Assembly (NCBI GenBank): GCA_007844125.1 | Contig: CM017571.1 | Span: 26,784,954-26,848,953 of the forward strand | Length of the DNA: 64,000 bases | From: Sinonovacula constricta | Lineage: Eukaryota; Mollusca; Bivalvia; Cardiida; Solecurtidae | Reading direction: 5' to 3' | Part shown: one piece after another, positions 61,901 through 64,000 of the stretch | How the letters are laid out: each line of letters begins with the position of its first letter | How positions within the stretch are numbered: the first letter of the stretch is position 1 | Notes under the pieces: model-generated | What the model was told of the DNA's origin: nothing | Seen by the model: only the letters and a program-made list of their open reading frames with translations | Databases searched by the model: none | Position numbers and translations under genes: made by a program

Positions 61901-64000
61901 TTGCCAGGAAGTATACAAAAAAAGAATGAGATTTTAGATTGATTCATGTCATGCAAATATGTGATGAGTAGTGGTAATTGTGGTGGTTGTTATAGTCCTG
62001 GTTTTGCATGTGCTGCAGATGATGAAGACATTGATAAAAAGGAACATAAAATGACAGAATGTTAAAAATGACACTGTATTTGTTTGACACCTAGAAAACC
62101 TTTTAATTGCCTACAGGACGTGTTCTGTGTAAGTGTGGGGAACCTTCCACCTCAATGTGATGTACTGATCAAGATCACATACATCGTAGAGCTAAAGGTC
62201 CAGGATGGTCTCCTGTCTCTCTTCATCCCTGCCTCTGTGGCCCCATGGGTCCAGCAACCCGCCCTTGGTCGTAAGTCACAGGTGGGTATCAGACTTCACA
62301 TTGTGACTTATGTTATAATACATTGGTACCCTGTTTTTATACATTCATGCCTCTTTCGCCCTGATCCAGGAACCAGCCCACAGCTATAAATCACTGGTGG
62401 ATATCACAGCTGTTAGTCATAAATCACAGGTGGATATCACAGCCCTCATTCATAAATCACAGGTGGATATCACAGCTCTCAGTCATAAATCACAGGTGGA
62501 GATCACAGGTGTAAGTCATAAATCACAGGCGGATATCACAGCCCTCATTGATAAAGCACAGTTGGATATCACAGGTGTAAGTTATAAATCACAGGTGGAT
62601 ATCACAGCCCTCATTCATAAAGCACAGGTGGATATCACAGGTGTAAGTCATAAATCACAGGTGGATATCACAGATGTAAGTCATAAATCACAGGTGGATA
62701 TCACAGCCCTCATTCATAAAGCACAGGTGGATATCACAGATGTAAGTCATAAATCACAGGTAGACATCACAGCCATCAGTCATAAATCACAGGTGGATAT
62801 CACAGCTATCAGTCATAAATCACTGGCAGATATCACAGCTATCAGTCATAAATCACAGGTGGATATCACAGCTATCAGTCATAACTCACAGGTGGATATC
62901 ACAGCTCTCAGTCATAAATCACAGATGGAGATCACAGCTATCAGTCATAAATCACAGGTGGAGATCACAGGTGTAAGTCATAAATCACAGGTGGAGATCA
63001 CAGGTGTAAGTCATAAATCACAGGTGGAGATCACAGCTGTTAGTCATAAATCACAGGTGGAAATCACAGCTGTTAGTCATAAATCACAGGTGGAGATCAC
63101 AGCCCTCATTCATAAAGCACAGGTGGATATCACAGATGTAAGTCATAAATCACAGGTGGATATCACAGCCCTCATTCATAAAGCACAGGTGGATATCACA
63201 GATGTAAGTCATAAATCACAGGTAGACATCACAGCCATCAGTCATAAATCACAGGTGGATATCACAGCCCTCATTCATAAAGCACAGGTGGATATCACAG
63301 GTGTAAGTCATAAATCACAGGTGGACATCACAGCCATCAGTCATAACTCACAGGTGGATAACACAGCTATCAGTCATAAATCACTGGCAGATATCACAGC
63401 TATCAGTCATAAATCACAGGTGGATATCACAGCTATCAGTCATAACTCACAGGTGGATATCACAGCTCTCAGTCATAAATCACAGATGGAGATCACAGCT
63501 ATCAGTCATAAATCACAGGTGGAGATCACAGGTATAAGTCATAAATCACAGGTGGAGATCACAGCTCTCAGTCATAAATCACAGGTGGAGATCACAGCTG
63601 TTAGTCATAAATCACAGGTGGAGATCACAGCTGTTAGTCATAAATCACAGGTGGAGATCACAGCCCTCATTCATAAAGCACAGGTGGATATCACAGATGT
63701 AAGTCATAAATCACAGATGGATATCACAGCCCTCATTCATAAAGCACAGGTGGATATCACAGATGTAAGTCATAAATCACAGGTAGACATCACAGCCATC
63801 AGTCATAAATCACAGGTGGATATCACAGCTATCAGTCATAAATCACTGGCAGATATCACAGTTATCAGTCATAAATCACAGGTGGATATCACAGCTATCA
63901 GTCATAACTCACAGGTGGATATCACAGCTCTCAGTCATAAATCACAGATGGAGATCACAGCTATCAGTCATAAATCACAGGTGGAGATCACAGGTGTAAG
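37752..64000 (+). CDS. PARP4: PARP4 (vault poly(ADP-ribose) polymerase), 3' end off window
   Basis: Seventeen coding exons from ATG 37778 to 62281 join in continuous phase to 800 codons. Exons: 37778-37906, 38570-38631, 40513-40643, 41883-42037, 43639-43785, 44211-44378, 45483-45620, 46313-46489, 50706-50840, 51997-52154, 54752-54850, 57289-57472, 58167-58347, 59036-59187, 59857-59983, 61558-61649, 62117-62281. Domain order follows PARP4: BRCT (about 1-95), a divergent middle region, PARP helical domain (about 265-414), ADP-ribosyltransferase with triad H454, Y494, E564 (about 420-600), then VIT (about 650-800). The vWA and vault-binding parts should lie to the right. PARP4 is the PARP of the vault ribonucleoprotein and transfers ADP-ribose from NAD+. 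The HGS signature reads HSS here. No other PARP combines BRCT, ART and VIT, so the identification is firm. Confidence 0.95.
37907..38569 (+). other. PARP4 intron 1
   Basis: The intron holds a tRNA-derived SINE at about 38207-38410; otherwise nothing recognised. Confidence 0.7.
38207..38410 (+). mobile_element. tRNA-derived SINE
   Basis: The B-box GGTTCGAGTCC is intact (about 38250-38260) and the A-box region reads TGTAGAGCAGTTAGG. The body has TGGAGGTTTTCTGGCTGATC and AATTAGCTGGATG, with an A-rich end. It is similar in plan to 58443-58685. Confidence 0.65.
38570..38631 (+). CDS. PARP4: PARP4 exon 2 (BRCT part 2)
   Basis: A 62-nt exon after TATTTTTAG and before GTAAAT, phase 0 in and 2 out. 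It encodes ATFFIVFKGASCDYKIKQSS, the central BRCT strand and helix. Similarity to other PARP4 proteins is low here. Support is by phase and position. Confidence 0.7.
38632..40512 (+). other. PARP4 intron 2
   Basis: AT-rich, with a poly-A/AAAG stretch at about 39828-39853. No other organised repeat was seen. Confidence 0.6.
40513..40643 (+). CDS. PARP4: PARP4 exon 3 (BRCT part 3)
   Basis: It encodes RFNVPVLSPKYVDQCLIKGR, then LLNTNKYRLSNPVTDAAFSK and GRIQ. The PKYVDQCLIKGRLL block is the closing BRCT helix, with tyrosine where many BRCT domains have tryptophan. Phase is 2 in and 1 out. Confidence 0.85.
40644..41882 (+). other. PARP4 intron 3
   Basis: It contains a SINE-like tRNA head at about 41369-41480; otherwise AT-rich. 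Confidence 0.6.
41369..41480 (+). mobile_element. tRNA-like SINE fragment
   Basis: AGTTAAGTCAGAAGAGCATT and TGCCCTGTTACCAAAGGGTC, then TGATTGGAGTCCTGGA, match the minus-strand head at 170-226. A duplicated 20-bp stretch TTAGGTATGCCACTGCAA follows at about 41441-41475. Confidence 0.45.
41883..42037 (+). CDS. PARP4: PARP4 exon 4
   Basis: It encodes AAERQELAKTSKRKKFRVNL and continues through PSWVYGDVKAPCFDEERFEL to PKWAVFIST. The start is basic (SKRKK), a possible nuclear localisation signal (inference). Phase is 1 in and 0 out, at ACT|GTAAGT. Confidence 0.83.
42105..42260 (-). mobile_element. SINE 3' part (minus strand)
   Basis: Read on the minus strand it has the GTCCATGACTGGTTGGACCC, AATGTTCACGACATGTTATA and CTCAGTGAAGGCAGCATAAT blocks of the 11424 SINE body, with a GATAAACCCAATAAA end. 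The head is missing. Confidence 0.6.
42345..43375 (+). repeat. AGCTCAC-ended dispersed element with ~110-bp tandem core
   Basis: It opens ATTAGCTCACCTGAGCTTAT. About six diverged core units follow: GGGCATGGCCATTTTCCATT, GGAAAACTTAGAAAATCTTC, CAGAAACT...AGAGCTAGAGCCTT, CATGTTCCTTGGATGGCCC and TATCAAGATTGTTCAAAGAA. It closes with CAGGTGAGTGATATAGGGCT. Open frames inside are chance. Shorter relatives lie at 25715 and 44490. Confidence 0.8.
43639..43785 (+). CDS. PARP4: PARP4 exon 5
   Basis: It encodes EKTKIQVLEVHVSRRQGHKG, an internal HVELPRYRLFAQSKS block, and ends EGK in phase 0 before GTAAGT. The position matches the vertebrate PARP4 segment VVVELQCSRDSRDC...RRQFAIKK, a degenerate WGR-like region by my reading. 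Confidence 0.83.
44211..44378 (+). CDS. PARP4: PARP4 exon 6
   Basis: It encodes VQHVEDPITWYFSSPGEVLS, then GYEQLYRHYTSAPCNMVVAL and PGEITLGKIGSKQLQL. The acceptor is ATAACAG and the donor CTG|GTAGGT, phase 0 throughout. It parallels the YFENYIEELKKQGF region before the helical domain in vertebrates. Confidence 0.82.
44379..45482 (+). other. PARP4 intron 6
   Basis: It contains a degraded copy (44490-44825) of the AGCTCAC-ended element family; the rest is unassigned. Confidence 0.6.
44490..44825 (+). repeat. Degraded copy of the 42.3-kb type element
   Basis: AACATTCTTTAAATGAAATC, GATTCAGCAGGTGGGGGAAC, CATGGCCACCAGGGTGTGTG and CATATATGGCCCTATACG, in the same order as 42345-43375 and 25715-25970. 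Confidence 0.55.
45483..45620 (+). CDS. PARP4: PARP4 exon 7 (helical domain part 1)
   Basis: It encodes TWDKRSVQCTSVSPEVASLV then ARLWDEALSEVDQMLEVDPS and HLLDSQ. The vertebrate counterpart reads LSQEVSDLVEMIWAEALGHL, the first helix of the PARP regulatory domain. Phase 0 at both ends. Confidence 0.9.
45621..46312 (+). other. PARP4 intron 7
   Basis: It holds the long-armed foldback described at 46080-46212. The rest is AT-rich. Confidence 0.65.
46080..46212. repeat. Foldback with ~37-bp arms
   Basis: The left arm at about 46080-46116 (ACCAGGTTAGTGTTGATATA then AAATGTTATCATGC) pairs with the right arm at about 46177-46212 (GCATGATAACATTTAT then TATCAACACTAACCTGGT). An inner stem pairs CAGAAAGCA with TGCTTTCTG. 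Together they make a nearly continuous hairpin, probably a MITE or foldback transposon. Confidence 0.8.
46313..46489 (+). CDS. PARP4: PARP4 exon 8 (helical domain part 2)
   Basis: It encodes ILEARALLTQIGDILISGQG, then LSDLILQLYKVLPHKPERRD and LSTVRGKLDLCQ. YKVLPHK parallels YRLIPHK and the KLDLCQ end parallels KADLCQ in vertebrate PARP4. Phase 0 at both ends, donor CAG|GTAAGT. Confidence 0.94.
46850..47640 (+). repeat. Tandem array, ~140-bp unit, 5-6 copies
   Basis: The units carry GGAGCATAACTCCAACACTA, TCAAAGCTATTGACTTGAAA, TTATTGAGACAGAGTGCAGT, CACAAGAACCATCACTC and CACTTCATGATTTTGGAGT, with TTATTGCCCTTTGTTTAATT between units. A diverged tail reaches about 47880. Confidence 0.8.
48370..48930 (+). 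repeat. Dispersed element with ~140-bp tandem core, copy 4
   Basis: The left end ATTTAGCTCACAGGAGCACA with CTCAAGGTGAGCTTTTCTTA is complete. Three core units follow (CTTCACCAAACTTGGTCAGA, GAAACCTTGGATGAGTTCAT and so on). The right end is TTTAGGTGAACAATTAAGG with ACCATCGTGGCCCTCTT. This copy best shows both ends of the family. Confidence 0.8.
48940..49500 (+). repeat. Tandem array, ~140-bp unit, 3-4 copies
   Basis: The units carry AATAACTTCAGTTTGGATAA, ACCAATCTTGCTGAAACTTT, AGCTTGCATGAAGACCTAGC, TCAAGGTCACTGTTACT and AAAACAGTTTCCAGACAATA. The array starts after CAGACAGGCGGGCAGGCGGC. Confidence 0.75.
50225..50440 (-). mobile_element. tRNA-derived SINE (minus strand)
   Basis: Read on the minus strand, the head GGCTGCAATAGCTCATGTGG with TAGAGCGTCGGTTTG has an A-box, and GGCTTCAAACTCC is a B-box relic. 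A body follows toward 50225. There are too many departures for a working tRNA. Confidence 0.6.
50706..50840 (+). CDS. PARP4: PARP4 exon 9 (helical domain end)
   Basis: It encodes LLSDLSSLSEAMDWSLDAVT, then VAKYRALGCHIDLLCQSQDE and FEQIQ. The AKYRALGCHI block corresponds to vertebrate AKYRALRCKI, and DEFEQI to EEFLRV. Phase 0 at both ends. Confidence 0.94.
50841..51996 (+). other. PARP4 intron 9
   Basis: A MITE-like copy lies at about 50905-51350; otherwise AT-rich with no supported feature. Confidence 0.6.
50905..51350 (+). mobile_element. MITE-like element, copy 5
   Basis: The left end TATAGGTGGTATCCAATAGT with TTGGATGAAC; an internal ATTGGTGCCTACATCTATGT; then CTGAGCTATGCTGCAGAGTT and AACTAAGAAAACCATGTGAC. 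The order mirrors copies 3 and 4 read in reverse. The right end is not defined. Confidence 0.55.
51997..52154 (+). CDS. PARP4: PARP4 exon 10 (ART start, catalytic H454)
   Basis: It encodes residues 415-466: EKVKDDGKFEGTIHQIYKVR, then EEVNFQSDVGNVQMLKHSSP and AHNCLGILS. H454 (CAT at 52114-52116) is the NAD-binding histidine of the H-Y-E triad. The usual HGS motif reads HSS because the codon at 52117-52119 is TCA. The exon ends in phase 2 before GTAAAT, and joining exon 11 restores ILSRGLLLP. Confidence 0.95.
52185..53905 (+). repeat. Minisatellite 1: 33-42 bp units, G/A/T only on plus strand
   Basis: About 42 units on the theme GATGAGGGTGGTTATGATAA then GGAGGAGGATGGTAGTAGTT(CT). Unit lengths are 33, 36, 39 or 42 bp, all multiples of three. 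The plus strand has almost no C beyond TTCTGATG. Because the units are multiples of three and lack stops, long open frames arise on both strands: DEGGYDKEEDGSSS type and MVVVLMRVVMIRRR type on plus, and an isoleucine/threonine-rich one on minus. These are repeat artefacts inside an intron. Confidence 0.93.
53955..54415 (+). repeat. Minisatellite 2: 33-bp unit, about 14 copies
   Basis: The units read GATGATGAATAGAAGGAAGA then ATAAGATTGTTGT, with a variant AGAAAGAGGAGTTTGGTTGTTCT. Like minisatellite 1 it is nearly free of C on the plus strand and begins some 50 bp after it. It shares the GATGATGA core, so a common origin is possible. Confidence 0.93.
54752..54850 (+). CDS. PARP4: PARP4 exon 11 (ART, catalytic Y494)
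   Basis: It encodes RGLLLPSAVVDKMGVLRTDS then GLLGAGIYFSDSTQ. GAGIYFSDS is the PARP motif holding triad tyrosine Y494. Vertebrate PARP4 reads GSGIYFSDS. Phase is 2 in and 2 out. Confidence 0.96.
54851..57288 (+). other. PARP4 intron 11
   Basis: AT-rich intron with a GAT-rich microsatellite at about 56138-56260 that reads as an acidic open frame. No other repeat or gene is supported. Confidence 0.6.
56138..56260 (+). repeat. GAT/GAA-rich microsatellite
   Basis: Imperfect GATGATGATG runs with GAAGAGGAAGATG and GCTGCTGCTGCT. The Asp/Glu-rich open frame over it has no splice context. Confidence 0.8.
57289..57472 (+). CDS. PARP4: PARP4 exon 12 (ART core)
   Basis: It encodes QKCSQYSSQFSQTGTRVLLL, then CDVALGHPFTVTQSDATVMA and PPDGYDSLHGVKNTENLKSC and FT. 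Y505 corresponds to the nicotinamide-stacking tyrosine. LLLCDVALG and PPDGYDSLHGV are PARP signature strands. It ends in phase 0 at ACA|GTAAGT. Confidence 0.96.
57931..57996. repeat. 22-bp perfect triplet repeat
   Basis: Three identical head-to-tail copies of TTAAAGATCATCATCACAAT+AC. Confidence 0.95.
58008..58135 (+). mobile_element. SINE 3' fragment
   Basis: CAGTGGTTCTACCCAGATGA, AATAAATAGCTGGACAGCAT and ATGACCATAATTTTGCTGGT match the 3' half of the 58443 SINE. Confidence 0.5.
58167..58347 (+). CDS. PARP4: PARP4 exon 13 (ART end, catalytic E564)
   Basis: It opens HNEYAIYTPSQQCVRYLVEF, aligning with NEYIVYDIAQVNLKYLLKL of PARP1. E564 (GAA at 58173-58175) is the catalytic glutamate, so the H-Y-E triad is complete. 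The rest is a variable linker ending KKTMKKI. Phase is 0 in and 1 out. Confidence 0.95.
58348..59035 (+). other. PARP4 intron 13
   Basis: A tRNA-derived SINE occupies 58443-58685. The remainder is AT-rich. Confidence 0.65.
58443..58685 (+). mobile_element. tRNA-derived SINE with A-rich tail
   Basis: The head CACCTGTGGTGTAGTCGTTG and a B-box-like GGTCTCAGTCCC are followed by a body GGTGGTTCTACTCAG type (here GTGGTTCTACTCAGACATCA), AATAGCTGAACATCG and an A-rich end from about 58670. Same orientation as the gene. Confidence 0.65.
59036..59187 (+). CDS. PARP4: PARP4 exon 14 (VIT start)
   Basis: It encodes DWFPGISDVSDVSDITDPLF, then KVKAGLQGTSKGPVPLKSVH and VRAKVMDMVAQ. Vertebrate PARP4 has TKAGLQDASGNLVPLEDVHIKGRIIDTVAQ at the start of the VIT domain. 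A second acceptor (TATTTCAG, exon start 59057) in the same phase has a better pyrimidine tract and would drop seven residues. Confidence 0.92.
59188..59856 (+). other. PARP4 intron 14
   Basis: A CAT/CAN trinucleotide-type repeat starts within 10 bp of the donor and fills about half the intron. The rest is AT-rich. Confidence 0.7.
59196..59550. repeat. ATC/CAN-type imperfect trinucleotide array
   Basis: Runs of ATCATC, CACCAT and CAGCAGCATC, with irregular longer units such as GCAGCATCATTGTCACCA. The array gives open frames on both strands that are compositional artefacts. Confidence 0.88.
59857..59983 (+). CDS. PARP4: PARP4 exon 15 (VIT)
   Basis: It encodes IVVLQAYRNDQHSQIEAKYV then FPLDTTAAVCGFEAFVNGKH and IIG. 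The EAKYVFPLD and AAVCGFEAF blocks are the VIT signature and match vertebrate PARP4 nearly residue for residue. Phase is 0 in and 1 out. Confidence 0.97.
59984..61557 (+). other. PARP4 intron 15
   Basis: A short (ATT)n tract lies at about 60370-60396. Otherwise AT-rich with no recognised element. Confidence 0.6.
61558..61649 (+). CDS. PARP4: PARP4 exon 16 (VIT)
   Basis: With the preceding G it reads GEVKEKQRARKEYQEAVSQG, then HGAYLIEEEVP. Vertebrate PARP4 has GEIKEKEEAQQEYLEAVTQGHGAYL. The donor was set at CCA|GTAGGT, keeping phase 0 and an end similar to vertebrate QDAP-DVF. Confidence 0.95.
61650..62116 (+). other. PARP4 intron 16
   Basis: A 467-bp AT-rich intron with nothing recognised; it ends TGCCTACAG. 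Confidence 0.7.
62117..62281 (+). CDS. PARP4: PARP4 exon 17 (VIT end)
   Basis: It encodes DVFCVSVGNLPPQCDVLIKI, then TYIVELKVQDGLLSLFIPAS and VAPWVQQPALGRKSQ. Vertebrate PARP4 reads DVFTVSVGNLPP and VAPWQQDKAL. The donor CAG|GTGGGT at 62281/62282 leaves phase 0. The frame stays open to a TAA at 62387, so read-through would add 35 residues. Confidence 0.93.
62370..64000 (+). repeat. 33-bp in-frame minisatellite at the PARP4 exon 17 border (runs off window)
   Basis: About 49 head-to-tail units of 33 bp on the theme CATAAATCACAGGTGGATAT then CACAGCTATCAGT. The spacing is exact: the first AAA (62388) and the last (63972) differ by 1584, which is 48 units. The plus-strand frame through AAA is open from 62370 to 64000 and encodes 11-residue repeats such as HKSQVDITAIS, HKSQVEITGVS and HKAQVDITALI. 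Each unit has CACAG|GTGGAT (donor-like) and ATATCACAG (acceptor-like). Whether it is exon or intron is unresolved. Confidence 0.9.

Noticed and set aside
57931..63990. CRISPR-like regular repeats
   Set aside because: The repeats are head-to-tail tandem units without unique spacers, in an animal genome.

Overview
This is a eukaryotic, AT-rich genomic window that looks like a mollusc, most probably a bivalve. The reasons are long intron-split genes, coding exons whose residues match animal protein families, several tRNA-derived SINE types, MITEs, and dispersed elements with internal ~110-140 bp tandem cores. Species was not determined. All exon borders were placed by hand from GT/AG sites, phase continuity and remembered family proteins; no transcript or database was consulted.

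Three genes are supported. (1) A TMEM248-like membrane protein gene lies on the minus strand from about 6920 down to and beyond base 1. Five coding exons, one of them a 35-nt microexon, join in phase to 198 codons, and the 3' part is off the left edge. (2) MNT, the MAX-binding bHLH-zipper repressor, lies on the plus strand at 8476-23043 and is complete: eight coding exons in continuous phase give 660 residues. It is head to head with TMEM248. CACGTG E-boxes, the site MNT itself binds, cluster around its first two exons. (3) PARP4 (vault PARP) lies on the plus strand from 37778 to past 62281. Seventeen coding exons give 800 codons in continuous phase, covering the BRCT, PARP helical, ADP-ribosyltransferase and VIT regions. 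The vWA region and C-terminus lie off the right edge.

The space between MNT and PARP4 (about 23-37.7 kb) has no gene I can support beyond a probable long MNT 3' UTR. It holds dispersed repeats, a twin ~0.5 kb element, tandem arrays and microsatellites.

The most unusual part is the satellite content of PARP4. Intron 10 carries two adjacent minisatellites (about 52.18-54.42 kb) with almost no cytosine on the plus strand. From 62370 to the window end runs a 33-bp minisatellite of about 49 units, every unit in the same frame. It encodes an 11-residue repeat without a stop, can be joined in phase to the preceding PARP4 exon, and its unit resembles that exon's own splice-donor junction. Whether it is translated or intronic cannot be settled here. 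Other structure includes a hAT-type non-autonomous element with an 8-bp target duplication in MNT intron 7, a MITE family with at least five copies, a duplicated GC-rich hairpin at 4.33-4.62 kb, and a long-armed foldback at 46.08-46.21 kb.
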